Positions 36,101-48,769 of a stretch of DNA of 64,000 nucleotides are shown here, in pieces. Each line of letters starts with the position of its first letter. The stretch's first letter is position 1. The stretch covers positions 17,338,055 through 17,402,054 of the forward strand of contig NC_037599.1 of NCBI RefSeq assembly GCF_003073045.1. The letters are read 5' to 3'. Under the pieces are notes generated by a model. That model had not been told where the DNA came from. It made no database searches and saw only the letters and a program-made list of their open reading frames with translations. Made by a program: the position numbers and the translations under genes. Source of the stretch: Pomacea canaliculata (taxonomy: Eukaryota; Mollusca; Gastropoda; Architaenioglossa; Ampullariidae).

Positions 36101-39100
36101 GTGCCTGTCGCCTGAAGGAACGTGCCTGCAAGGGTGCACCGCTGGCTGGGCGGGTGCTGAGTGTCGATACAAGTGTCCAGCTGGAACGCATGGCGTCAAC
36201 TGCACTCGAGACTGCGGACTGCCTGTCTTGTGACCTGGAGACACGCAACACGGTTCTGTGACACGCACGCAACATTGTTGAGCAATACGAGTGCGTTGTG
36301 CCGTCATTCCACCGGGAACTCACCGGGGAACTGTTCCACGAGCAAATGCTGTTGTCTGAGCACGGCTGGGGGCGGACTGGCAAACACTGGCATGACAAGG
36401 ATCAGTGCGCTTTTGCACATTTGGCCAAGTGCGCGACGGCTGCAGCTGTGCAAACGGTAGTGAAACGTGCAGCGCTGCTTGTCGACGGCCTGTGCACCAG
36501 GGCATGGCGCCTGTGCTTCACGCGGCAGCAGGCCGTTCCACCGGGAGGACTGCCGAACACGGCCAATGCATTGCAGCGTTTGCGCGGGCGGTACTCTTGC
36601 CTTCACTGCAAAGGATCGCACGGCCATGCTTGCTGCCTCAAGGAGCGTGTCAAGACGGCTGCCAGGCCGGCTGGTTCGGACGAGAGTGCCGACTCGGTGC
36701 CCGCCAGGAACACCGGTGCGCACGGAGTGAACTGCTCACGCGACTGCGGTCGCTGCCTGGAGAGGCCTGAACTGGTGGCCCAGGTGCAGGGTGTGACCGA
36801 GACCGGGTCGTGTGCAGACGCTGGCGTGTGCGAAGCTGGCTGGACGGGAGATAGTGCGACAAAGCTTGCTCGCCTGCAACCTATGCGTCGTCGATGTTCA
36901 GCAGTTTGCGGCGCCTGTGCCAACGCCTCAACGTGCAGCAGCGTTCAGCGGAGACTGTCCTGCAGGCTGCAAAATCTGCGTCGGGGAACAGATTGTCAAA
37001 CGCCATGTGCAGCATGCGCGTCGCCGTCTTGCATTGGGTGCAAAGGGTCGTTTGGCCAGTGCCTGTCGCCTGAAGGAACGTGCCTGCAAGGGTGCACCGC
37101 TGGCTGGGCGGGTGCTGAGTGTCGATACAAGTGTCCAGCTGGAACGCATGGCGTCAACTGCACTCGAGACTGCGGACACTGCCTGGACAACAGCACGCAG
37201 GAGCAGACGACGTGTGATGCCGTCACCGGGGAATGTCCACGAGCAAATGTGTGTCTGGACGGCTGGACTGGCAAACACTGCAACAAGCAGTGCGCTTCTG
37301 GCACATTGGAGCCAAGTGCGCGAGTTTGTGGAGCTGTGCAAACGGTAGTGAAACGTGCAGCGCTGCCGACGCCTGTGCACCAGGGGTGTGCTGCGCATTC
37401 CACCGGGGAGGACTGCCGAACACGGTGCGCAGCGTGCGCGGGCGATCTTGCCTTCACTGCAAAGGATCGCACGGCCAGTGCTTGCTGCAAGAGCGTGTCA
37501 AGACGGCTGCCAGGCCGGCTGGTTCGGACGAGAGTGCCGACTTCGGTGCCCGCCAGGAACACACGGAGTGAACTGCTCACGCGACTTGCGGTCGCTGCCT
37601 GGAGAGGCTGTGGCCCAGTGCAGTGTGACGCGGAGACCGGTGCGTGTGCAGACGCTGGCGTGTGCGAAGCTGCTGGACGGAGATAGGTGCGACAAAGCTT
37701 GCTCGCCTGGCACCTATGGTCGTCGATGTTCAGCAGTTGCGCGCCTGTGCCAACGCCTCAACGTGCAGCATGCGTCAGCGGAGACTGTCCTGCAGGCTGC
37801 CAAAATCTGCGTCGGGGAACAGATTGTCAAACGCCATGTGCAGCATGCGCGTCGCCGTCTTGCATTGGGTGCAAAGGGTCGTTTGCCAGTGCCTGTCGCC
37901 TGAAGAAGTGCCTGCAAGGTGCACCGCTGGCTGGGCGGGTGCTGAGTGTCGATACAAGTGTCCAGCTGGAACGCATGGCGTCAACTGCACTCGAGACTGC
38001 GGACACTGCCTGGACAACAGCACGCAGGAGCAGACGACGTGTGATGCCGTCACCGGGGAATGTCCACGAGCAAATGTGTGTCTGGACGGCTGGACTGGCA
38101 AACACTGCAACAAGCAGTGCGCTTCTGGCACATTTGGAGCCAAGGTGCGAAAGTTTTGTGGCAGCTGTGCAAACGGTAGTGAAACGTGCAGCGCTGCCGA
38201 CGGCCTGTGCACCAGGGGGTGTGCTGCGCATTCCACCGGGGAGGACTGCCGAACACGGTGCGCAGCGTGCGCGGGCGACTCTTGCCTTCACTGCAAAGGA
38301 TCGCACGGCCAGTGCTTGCTGCTCAAGGAGCGTGTCAAGACGGCTGCCAGGCCGGCTGGTTCTGGACGAGAGTGCGACGAGAGTCGCCCAGAACAATGAA
38401 CTGCTCACGCGACTGCGGTCGCTGCCTGGAGAGCCTGGTGGCCCAGGTGCAGGGTGTGACGCGGAGACCGGGTCGTGTGCAGACGCTGCGTGTGCGAAGC
38501 TGGCTGGACGGAGATAGGTGCGACAAAGCTTGCTCGCCTGGCACCTATGGTCGTCGATGTTCAGCAGTTTGCGGCGCCTGTGCCAACGCCTCAACGTGCA
38601 GCAGCGTCAGCGGAGACTGTCCTGCAGGCTGCCAAAATCTGCGTCGGGAACAGATTGTCAAACGCCAGTGCAGCATGCGCGTCGCCGTCTTTGCATTGGG
38701 TGCAAAGGGTCGTTTTTTCCAGTTGCCTGTCGCCTGAAGCGAACGTGCCTGCAAGGGCACCGCTGGCTGGGCGTGCTGAGTGTCGATACAAGTGTCCAGC
38801 TGGAACGCATGGCCCGTCAACTGCACTCGAGACTGCGGACACTGCCTGGACACAGCACGCAGGAGCAGACGCCGACGTGTGATGCCGTCACCGGGGAATG
38901 CCTCCACGAGCAAATGTGTGTCTGGACGGCTGGACTGGCAAACACTGCAACAAGCAGTGCGCTTCTGGCACATTTGGAGCCAAGTGCGAGAAACGTTTGT
39001 GGCAGCTGTGCAACGGTAGTGAAACGTGCAGCGCTGCCGACGGCCTGTGCACCAGGGGGTGTGCTGCGCATTCCACCGGGAGGACTGCCGAACACTGCGC

Positions 39101-42036
39101 CAGCGTGCGCGGCGATCTTGCCTTTCACTGCAAGATCGCTGGAGGCCAGTGCTTGCAAAGGGCGTGTCAACGACGGCCTGCCAGACGATGTTCCGACTTC
39201 GGTTCCTTGCCTTGAACTGCTCACGCGACTGCGGTCGCTGCCTGGGAGAGGGCCTGTGCCCAGGTGCAGGGTGTGACCGGACCGAGTCGTGCAGACTCTG
39301 GCGTGTGCGAAGCTGGCTGGACGGAGATAGTGCGACAAAGCTTGCTCGCCTGGCACTATGGTCGTCGATGTTCAGCAGTTTGCGGCGCCTGTGCCAACCG
39401 CCTCAACGTGCAGCAGCGTCAGCGGAGACTGTCCTGCAGGCTGCCAAAATCTGCGTCGGGGAAAACAGATTGTCAAACGCCATGCTGCAGCATGCGCGTC
39501 GCCTTGCATTGGGTGCAAAGGTCGTCCTTGGCCAAGTCGCCTGTCGCCTGAAGAACGTGCCTGCAAGGGTTGCACCGCTGGCTGGGCGGGTGCTGAGTGT
39601 CGATACAAGTGTCCAGCTGGAACGCATGGCCAACTGCACCTCGAGACTGCGGACACTGCCTGGACAACAGCACGCAGGAGCAGACGACGCGGCCGGTGTG
39701 ATGCATGGGTGCGTCACCGGGGAATGTCAGCACGAGTGGTAGCACTGTGTGTCTGGACGCCCGCTGGACTGGCAAACACTGCAACAAGCAGTGCGCTTCT
39801 GGCACATTTAGCCAAGTGCGCGAAAGTTTGTGGCAGCTGTGCAAACGGTAGTGAAACGTGCAGCGCTGCCGACGGCCTGTGCACAGGGGGTGTGCTGCGC
39901 ATTCCACAGCGGGAGACTGCCGAACACGGTGCGCAGCGTGCGCGGGCGACTCTTGCCTTCACTGCAAGGATCGCACGGCCAGTGCTTGCTGCCTCAAGGA
40001 GCGTGTCAAGACGGCTGCCAGGCCGGCTGGTTCGACGAGAGTGCGACTTCGGTGCCCCGCCAGGAACACACGGAGTGAACTGCTCACGCGACTGCGGTCG
40101 CTGCCTGGAGAGTCTGGTGGCCCAGTGCAGGGTGTGACGCGGAGACCGGTCGTGTGCAGACGCTGGCTGTGCGAAGCTGGCTGGACGGGAGAATAGTTGC
40201 GACAAGCTTGCTCGCCTGGCACCTATGGTCGTCGACGTTCAGCAGTTTGCGGCGCCTGTGCCAACGCCTCAACGTGCAGCAGCGTCAGCGAGAGACTGTC
40301 CTGCAGGCTTGCCAAAATCTGCGTCGGGGAACAGATTGTCAAAAACGCCATGTGCAGCATGCGCGTCGCCGTCTTGGGCATTGAGGTGCAAAGGGTCGTC
40401 TTGCCAGTGCCTGTCGCCTGAAGGAACGTGCCTGCAAGGGTGCACCGCTGGCTGGGCGGGTGCTGAGTGTCGATACAAGTGTCCAGCTGGAACTCATGGC
40501 GTAAACTGCACTCGAGACTGTGGTAATTGTTTGTTTGATAATAATGGAACTACATGTGATTCAGTTACAGGCGAGTGTCCTGTATCTTTTTCGTGTCTTC
40601 CTGGATGGAAGGGGTTTATTTGTAATGATTCATGTTCTGCTGGCACCTTTGGTAGTAAATGTAATTTTTCATGTGGTTATTGTTTAGGAGGAAATTGTAA
40701 CTGTAATACTGTTGATGGAACATGTACATACGGGTGTAGCGGGATACTCTGGACTCAAATGTTTAAATGACAGCACATTTAAAATTACCGACAGCTGCTT
40801 TAAATGTAGTGGTTTAGTTAGAAATTGTCTTCTGCCATCGGGGACATGCTTAGACGGATGTGAAAATTATTGGTATGGTGACGACTGTCGGCAGACCAAT
40901 GTAACATGCATGTTTTGTAAAGGAGGATTATCTCGCTGTGATCGTCTTAACCTGAAATGCATGGATGGTTGTCTTCCTGGATGACCAAACCACTTGCTCC
41001 GTCACGTGTCTGAAGGTACTTTTGCCTAACTGCAATAAACGTGTAGCCCAAACTTTACTATGCATTCAAGTGTCGTAGGACAAACGGATAACTGCAAATA
41101 TGGATGCGCTGCTGGCTTCAAGGATTACACGTACCGAGTTGATCCAGTTTTTATGGGTCGAGTGCATTAATCGATGGGATTCTGCGGAAACCGCAGTATT
41201 TGCCATCATGTCATGGTTTTTGTCCTACTGAGTTGGGTTGTCTGGCCGTTATCTTGGTCTAAATGCAAAACGCTATGTCTGCAGGTACATTCGGTGACAA
41301 CTGCAGTTAGCCTGCGGTGTTGTGATGGGCAGTGCAACTGGGAAGATGGGGCATGTCAGTTTGGATGCTTACCTGGATGGAAAGGCAAACAGTGCAATAA
41401 TTCTTGTGATGCGTGGCTCGTTCCTCGCGATGTGTAGTGAGGAAGTGCGGATATTGCAATAAAGCATGTCTTTTGCGATCCTTTGGATGGGTTTTGTCCA
41501 ATGTATATCCAGGTTTTGGTGCCACCTTATTGCAAACGAGCCATGTAAGCTTCCGCTTCTGTGGAATAAGAGCATTCCCTGCCCCCTGGGCATGTGGGGA
41601 CTAAACTGCGACAACAATGTGGACGCTGCTCTGGCAAGATACTGCAGTAGGATCAACGGCTCATGCACTTATGGATGTGAGGCTGGAGCTATGGGACCCA
41701 CTGTAAGGAAAACTGTACACGCGGTTTTTATGGTGAGAACTGTGTAGACGAGTGTGGCAGATGTAACGTAACCAACAGCAGCACCTTTGTCTGCGATCCG
41801 GTGTCTGGAAGATGCCCATCGGGCTGCGAAAGTGGATGGGTGGGTGAAAACTGTCGAGATGACATTCTAGTGAAAGAAGGCGCCATCGTGCATGCAGAAG
41901 ATTTCTATGACTTACACGTGATTTTCTCATCGCAGGCTTTGTGGTCATGTGCATTTTCTTTGTATCTGTTGTTGCCTTTGTCCTGTGGAGATGGTCACAG
42001 CCCAAGCCAGACTTCTTTGACAAATACGACTTTTAG
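27149..42036 (+). pseudogene. Gene B: giant multi-EGF membrane protein, frame broken by indels
   Basis: A full-length paralogue of gene A. It has the conserved ATG and signal peptide (LLFLFFPFCVLG), the Cys-poor N-terminal region, EGF modules, a large repeat array, the C-terminal EGF block (40,530-41,880), a transmembrane helix (about 41,915-41,990) and a tail ending DKYDF with TAG at 42034-42036. If intact it would be about 4,700 residues. The frame breaks dozens of times by one- or two-base indels, worst at 27,315-30,180, where the sequence stays alignable to A and C but with an error every several bases. Neighbouring array units show many indels but very few substitutions, which points to uncorrected long-read consensus rather than neutral decay. 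It is typed pseudogene only because the given sequence cannot be translated. Confidence 0.7.
29715..40523 (+). repeat. In-gene array B: about 12.7 units of 849 bp
   Basis: The anchor gcgacaaagcttgctcgcc, with variants, occurs at 30781, 31634, 32503, 33353, 34203, 35056, 35902, 36856, 37689, 38520, 39332 and 40199, after one degraded first unit. Spacings of 812-954 bp scatter round the nominal 849 (283 aa) because of indels. The interval 35902-36856 is about 100 bp long, holding a garbled stretch at 36225-36540. Confidence 0.85.
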
Positions 42037-43260
42037 CGAAATAGATTCTTTGATATGATGCAAAACAATTCCCGTGATAACTGATATTTTAACATTCGTA
42101 GATCTGTGGGACGGAGTGGACTTCTAGGAAGTTTTTTTTATCATATCAGATATACTGGACATCTATTGACTGCATTTTGATGCCAGTAAGGTTAGCGTTT
42201 TGACTGATTCATTATTTTCATGTTGCGGAGACATCTGCAAACGAACATTTAGCTTTCGATATTTAAACATCTGGACTGGGAGAGGTGCAAGGTATTTTAC
42301 AAATATATTGCAGTATTCTAGTTATCTTCTTTTGTTTCATTGATTTTCCTGTGTAATAGTTTTAATATTACATTAGGTGCTTTTCAGCTCTATATTCTTA
42401 AGCATTGCCAACAAGAACCTCCCGATGTTTGTCTATTTAAGCCCTAGGGGCAATTGGTGTTTAGGGGCAGCCCTAAGCGTATACGGCAAAGCAGCCATAG
42501 AGACAGATGCTAGTGCAGAGAAGATTTTCAGCGTGCCGAACAGAAATGAACTCACAGAGTTTGTTCTCGCCAACCGACCGCCTCTAATGCTACAGACGTC
42601 TGCACTGAAGCTACCTAAATGAAGAACTGATCTAAAAGCGAAAAGTAAAAGCAAAGAAACCAGTTTTTCTATCGAAATATACTTAATCATGACAAATTTA
42701 TCGGGCTATGCAAGTTCTTGTGTACCGTGGAAACATTTCTCACAGATGTACCAATGAAAGTAAAAAAATGAATCAAAATGAAGGAAAATGGCTTGGCATA
42801 CTGCATAAAGTATCACGAAAGTATTCAGGCGGTATTTATGATCAGGAGTCACGATAAATATTATATTAATGTTTTTCTCTTAATGACACCTGGATTTGTT
42901 GAGAAAACAGGAAGTGGCGAAATGGAAGTATATAAAATAGTGTCGTAGGCTGAATTTAAAGAGAACAGATGCAATCCTTAATAAAGGAAAAGAAACTACG
43001 ACACAATGGGCTGTTGCTTCATGTTCTTCGACACTTAAATGGATTTTATAGTTTGCACTCATTTAGGAAATGCTACAGATAATGGCAACAAACGATTAAC
43101 TTTGAATTACCTTTGTTCAGATCTGATCGATTTATCTCGAGATTTGTAAATACAGATCTTTGCTTTGTTCAAACGTCCCCACACGGTAATCAAAAATTTG
43201 CTCAAAACATTTCAACGGTGAGAATCACATCGTATCCTTATCCAGCACAATGTTAAAAAA
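42037..43260 (+). other. 3' flank of gene B with a roughly 400-bp insertion
   Basis: Conserved with the gene A 3' flank up to about 42,394 and again from about 42,790. The intervening 42,395-42,790 is absent after gene A and carries a plus-strand open frame of 81 codons (42,377-42,622) of unknown nature, possibly a fragment of a transposed or retrocopied gene. Confidence 0.55.
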
Positions 43261-45440
43261 CAAATGACAGACGTACGTGTGAGTGCACTATATACTTTAA
43301 AGTTTGATCTGGAGAAGATTTACTTACCAGTCTCTTGAGTTAAGTTAGGACCTTTTTTTAAAATTTCAGTCGAAGCTTCCAGATGAAGTTCAAATCTGTA
43401 GGGCTGTACGTATTCCAAAATCAACCGTTTCAATTTCGGGGCAAAAAAATCGCTTCTTGAACACGACAACCTGAGCGATGTTTCTTTTTTTGGATCGAAG
43501 ACATACATAGATTTGCTGAACTAAGCCACACTCGCTGCTACAAATACCACGAACTTGTATTACATGTCAGTGTAAATACTATATTTGCATGAAAGATAAC
43601 TCTCCAGTATGTGAGAGTAATTGTCGTCTGCTTTCCGAGTGGCGGTTGAGAATGCCGATGTTCGAAGTCTTAAATCTTGACAATTAAACATAATTATGTA
43701 CTCATATTAGGTACCAGCACACAAAATTATTTTTTGTGAATAGAGTATTTTTATGTTCAATGAAAATAGAAGGAAACATACGAAAACAAAACAAAAACTA
43801 AATCTCTGTCTTTATTAGGTTTGGAGATATTGCTTTTTGAAGTTCGGGATTTGCGTCAGCTTTATTTTGGACCATGTTTGAATCTCTCGTATGTAACATT
43901 GTGAAATCTTAGAAGTCCCCAAGGGCGTTCTATGAGTAGATACTAACACTGACATTCTTCTCAAATGACCGAAAAACTAATTTGCCAAAAGACATTCCGG
44001 AAAAAACACCCAATGTGAAAAAACAGTTTTGCGCTTGATCATTTTGCATGAAGACACCAGCGACAGTTGCCCCAAGACTGGCAGAAATTTCGCAAAATAA
44101 ATCACATTTAACACAAGAATTCGTCAAATAAGTGTTCAAATGAATATTTACTGAAATATGTAATTTGCAATGTGTCCCGCTGCCTTAGCATTATTTGCTG
44201 TAACTGCCCGGCTATCGCCGCCATTATGACATTTTGGAAACTCATAACAGGTCGATCTTTGACTTTATGTTGTCACTAGAATACTGCACATTTTTTGTGA
44301 TATAAATCTTTCAAATTGTCTGATATTTAATTAAATGACAAATCATAGGTCCCTGTATGCCAGTAGAAAAATGGAGTTGGTAGTTGTACAGGTATCTCAT
44401 CTACTGATCCAAGTAACTAAAGAATTTTAGGGATACATGCAAATCTTAATATATCCAAATATATCATATTAATCAGGATGCTGCTGTTACTAATAAAATA
44501 AATCACTAACAGTGTAATGTACTACTTAAACTGTAGTCAACTACCAAAATAAAGAAAAAAATAATGGCAACAAATCTCACATGAGACTAGTGAACTTCAA
44601 TATTAAAGACTGTCAACTTTCTCCTTTGAATCTGCTTACTGTTGTTGGTCATCAGCTTTGATTTTTCTGTGTGGATTTCTGTACCATACACCGATGATGC
44701 TTTTTCAACAGAACATGAGCAACCAGTTCTTGTTCTTTACCTGAAGTACCCATATGTACTTCAGAGTTTTTGATAACTCTGTTTGTGCTGTTAAATAACA
44801 TCCTGCATAGGAAATATTAAATAGCCATACCTACTTCAACATAAGAGTTTCTCTCCACCCCAACCTTGCCCCTCTCCCTCCCAAAAAAAAGTGTTCACGT
44901 TCTAGTATAGTCAATTGATGAATGATGGAACAGTTAGTGACTGCCAAGAGAGCTATTTTGTTTATGAATCTTTTGAAAAGAAGCTGGCAACATTATGATA
45001 AACTTCTTAAACAGAGACTCACAAACTCAATAAATAACTGTTGTCCAAGTTTTATTTACATGTTTTGTGGTGACCACTGGTTCTGTCTGCACAGAATAAA
45101 TGGTACTCCTCTATGTAAGATATAAACATAATTTCTTAGCAATAAAAATGGAAATATTTTAAATCAAATATTTTAAACTATACACTAATCTGAGATCTTA
45201 AAAGAAAATTTGCAAAAGACAACAATTCATTTAGATAAATTGTACATAGATGTCTTTTGCATACAAAATCTACTTCTGGACATAACACTGAGATGTACAT
45301 GCTAAAATGGACAAAAAAAACTAGCATGTATTCTTAAAACATCAACATAGGAACAAGAAAACTCTTCTAAAAAATCTTTGTATACTTTACTAAACATCGA
45401 GCATAGTCATGAACAAGTTCAGTTTTGACCATAGTTTTTG
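43261..45440. other. Intergenic AT-rich sequence, no gene recognised
   Basis: Only short open frames without recognisable motifs. Confidence 0.45.
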
Positions 45441-45445
45441 AAGTT

Positions 45446-46371
45446 TATTCCTTGTTACTCGCTTGAGGAGCATAGGTCCGCAACAACACCTTGCCAGCAG
45501 TCCTGGTTAGGCAACCCCCTTCAGTTGGGCCCATGTGGTTCTGATGTCCTTTGCCGCACTCTCTACTGTTCTTTTCCAAGTCTGCTTTGGTCTCCCAACT
45601 CTCCTCTTCTCATGAGGGTTTCAGTCAGCTTGGCAATGGTTTCAGCTGGTTTGCACATGTGTGTCTTATCCAGCCCCATTTGTGCTTTTTGATGTCTTGG
45701 CTAGTGGCATTCTGGTTGGTTCTTTTCCACAGCCTGCTGTTGGAGATCTTTTCAGGCCATCTTATTACCAGAATATGGCGTAGGCATTAGTTGGTAAAGG
45801 TCTGGAGCTTGTTGTTGGTGGCATTTGTCAGTTTCCAGGTTGCAGAACCATACAGTAGGAGTACCTTCACATTGGTGTTGAAGATGCGGGTCTTACTGCT
45901 GAAGGATAATGCTCGGGAGTTCCAGATGGGGCGTAGGCTGTTGAAACTATGCCTGGCCTTGTTGATGCGGCTTTTGATGTCATCATCTGCTCCACTATCC
46001 TTGTTGACAATGCTCCCGAGATACCTGAGCGGTCTGTTTCCACGATGTTCTCTCCTTGAAGTTGGATTGGGAGTCTCTGCTTGTTGTTGATTCTCATCAC
46101 TCCGGTCTTCTTTTTGTTGACCTTTAAGCCAGTCTTCTCTGCTTCCTCTGCTAGCTTACTTAGTGCATGTTGTTGCCGATGAGATAGGAGACTAATGTTG
46201 TCTGCAAAGTCCAGGTCCTCTTGGTTGGTGAAGGTCCACTGGATACCTGTTTTGTTGTCTTGGGTTGTCTTGCGCATAATCCATTCTGTGACCATCAGGA
46301 AGATTAATCCTGGAAAATTAATTGTTGTTGATAATGTCCAACCCTGTTTTACACTGGTCTTCACTACAAAT
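45446..46371 (-). mobile_element. RTE-like non-LTR retrotransposon relic
   Basis: The minus strand encodes, from 46,371 down, KTSVKQGWTLS, the degenerate catalytic box DLDFADNISLLSH (FADD changed to FADN), KTGLKVNKKKTGVM, and after frame changes VLLLYGSATWK, RWPEKISN and KWGWIRHT. This is the order of the polymerase and C-terminal region in RTE-type elements. Loss of the second catalytic Asp and the frameshifts make it inactive. Confidence 0.85.
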
Positions 46372-46741
46372 GGTTTAGTGAGTCAGTTTTGACCATGCAG
46401 ACAATCATTCCATATTTGGCGCATATCTTGTGATATAGCTTCTAGCAAATAAGTGTTTTTAATATTCTTTAATCCAGTGTAGTGTTTTCTATTATTTTTT
46501 TGAGCATTTTTTTTTTGGCATTGCATCGGATAGTAGCTACTGTTTTTTTTTCTTTAAACAATGTTAACATTATGCTGAAAACCATCTGAATAATAGTAAC
46601 TTGCATGGAAGAAATGATAAAAAAGATTTATAAGAGTTCCATGCTATGTCCTCGATCTGATATTATTTTCTATTTTCACTGGTTACCAAAACAGGTGAAA
46701 GATTCTACATAAAGCATGATGGTTAAACTTCTATAGCTAAA

Positions 46742-47035
46742 ATCTCTACACACAAAGATCTGCATCTTTAACACTAATGTAAAGTCGGTCCTTCTTTATG
46801 GATCTGAGACATGGCGTGTGACAAACACCATCACCAACAAGATTCAGATGTCTGTGCCACATCCTCAGCATCAGATGGCCCAAGAAGATCTCCAATATAG
46901 ACCCATGGGAAAGAACTAACCAAAAACCTGCCAGCGAAGACATCAAGAAGTGGAAGTGGGGCTGGACTGGTCACACCTTGCAAAAGACAGCCAACAATTT
47001 AACAAGACAAGCTCTGGGCACAACTCACAAGGTTT
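46742..47035 (+). mobile_element. RTE-like fragment, opposite orientation
   Basis: The plus strand encodes [20 protein letters not shown], then [21 protein letters not shown] and LTRQALG, the same C-terminal region as the minus-strand copy at 45,446-46,371. The two form an inverted pair with about 370 bp between them. Confidence 0.8.
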
Positions 47036-47062
47036 TCTATAACTATGCAAAGTGTTAACATA

Positions 47063-47070
47063 TTATAAGG
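47063..47070. repeat. Target-site duplication of hAT MITE, left (TTATAAGG)
   Basis: TTATAAGG is repeated exactly at 47366-47373. Confidence 0.95.
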
Positions 47071-47365
47071 CAGTGGTTCTCAAAGTATTTCGGACCACTT
47101 TCTTTAAGTAAAAAATGTAGCGGACCACCAAGGCCTTAAAATTGCTCTGTACTATGAATTTCAAATTTAAATTGCCACATTTGTTTCATTGCAATTCAAA
47201 ACTAAATGTACTTTTGTGACAGTAGTATAGTAATAAGATGACATAAAACTACTTGTTCTTTGCAATTAAAATGTTAATGTGAGGAATGCATCACTTTGCT
47301 GACATATGACTGTCAGCTGCGGACCACCTGACTTATGCCTGCAGACCACACTTTGAGAACCACTG
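47071..47365. mobile_element. Non-autonomous hAT element (MITE), 295 bp
   Basis: Perfect 16-bp terminal inverted repeats, CAGTGGTTCTCAAAGT and its reverse complement, are flanked by the 8-bp duplication TTATAAGG. The interior has repeated cggaccac motifs and no coding capacity. The ends differ from those of the large hAT at 9,368, so another transposase would have moved it. The CAGTGGTTCTCAAA end is typical of widespread SPIN/OC-like hATs. Confidence 0.95.
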
Positions 47366-47373
47366 TTATAAGG
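47366..47373. repeat. Target-site duplication of hAT MITE, right
   Basis: An exact copy of TTATAAGG at 47063-47070. Confidence 0.95.
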
Positions 47374-47679
47374 TACTTAATGATTAGAGAAAAATATAGG
47401 GCCATTAAGACTTTGAAAACTCTAGGTTGAAGTGTAACCTTTAGTTATTAAACTGTTTCAATCTTGCATATTTGCCCCATGCTGCTTAATGCCTTTGAAA
47501 TGTAGGCTTTAAAGCATGAAAAGACTAATCTCTCAGCATGTAAGTCTCCTCAGTAACATCAAAAATATTCTATAGAATAGCATAAAATACTGTAAACTAG
47601 AACACAGACCCCTTGACTATCCCATATGAACCAAACCCATATTTGTATAGAAAAATCATCACATAATATAGCCATTTAA

Positions 47680-48160
47680 TGTTATTATCATTGTGTAAAA
47701 GGTAACATTTCATATATTTTTCTGTGACAGCTGCAATACTTTAAGCCAATATGCAATGAATCTTACATATGCATTGATATATATTGGATAATGCCTATAT
47801 TCACCAGCATTGGGAGTTCTTCTTGAAACATTAAGAAATTTCTTCATTGCAAACAGGTATGCATTTTCAGTTATGCTGATGTCTGCATTCAGGAACTAGA
47901 TCTCTGAGCCATAGAGTAGTATAGGCTGAATCTAAGCATCAAATATGAAAAAAACCTATAATACTAGTTTGAGCTTTAGAAGCAATTAAGGTCATGAAGT
48001 GCATGTGTAAAAACATAATGCATGGGCAAAAATATGCCCAGATGTTTGTACATTTTGACAGTTTCAAGTTTTCTCCTATCATATAACCAGTTTTCCCTTC
48101 TTGCAATAAAATCCCATTTCCGAAAACCACTACATTTCACTTATTATTGTTTGCTGTGTT
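47680..48160 (-). mobile_element. LINE relic, C-terminal RT region
   Basis: The minus strand reads VVFGNGILLQEGKTG (about 48,130), IQPILLYGSEI (about 47,930), FAMKKFLNVSRRTPN (about 47,850) and INAYVRFIAYWLKVLQLS (about 47,780). These match the polymerase tail of the LINE type relict at 6,880-8,285 (IVFKMGG... YATEIKG). Stops interrupt it. Confidence 0.75.
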
Positions 48161-48769
48161 GCTCAATCCATTTGTTTATTAATTTTTTTTTAAGTTTAGA
48201 AATGTAAATTTTGCTACAGATGTGCTACAAATGCTCTTGTGGTCAGGCTGTATGTTATGCCTGTATGCAGAACCAATGGTCACCACAATTTATCCATTCC
48301 ACATGCCAATTGATCAACTCAACTGGTTGTGTTCTTGTACTAGCCTGAGGTGACCTAAGTCATCAACTACAATTGTTGGGAATAATGTGTGTGTGTGTGA
48401 GAGAGAAATTATTTCAACATATATATATATTGCTAGTACGAATACCACTGTGGATAAATGAAGTTGTATTGTATTGGTTACTCACTGCCCATTTGGTTAA
48501 CCAAATGTAAAATCTTTGCTTAATGTGTTAATGAGAGAGATACCTCTATAATTGCCTGGCTGGATGAGGTCATCCTTTTTGTATAGTGGAATAGTAATAC
48601 AGAGGAAAAGAGAAACCTTGTCTAAACAAGGAATTACTTCTAAGATCTACGCTCACATTAACACTCACACAACATCCACTCTCATGCCGTCTGCTTCTCT
48701 CTATTGCTCGCTAGAGTGATCTCCCTTCCCTCACTGACACACTCACACATCAATACATGTTATTTACCA

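Noticed and set aside
27149..42036. Gene B as a genuine ancient pseudogene
   Set aside because: Not excluded, but indels greatly outnumber substitutions between units and the damage is patchy with sharp borders, which fits sequence error better. The feature is typed pseudogene only because it cannot be translated as given.
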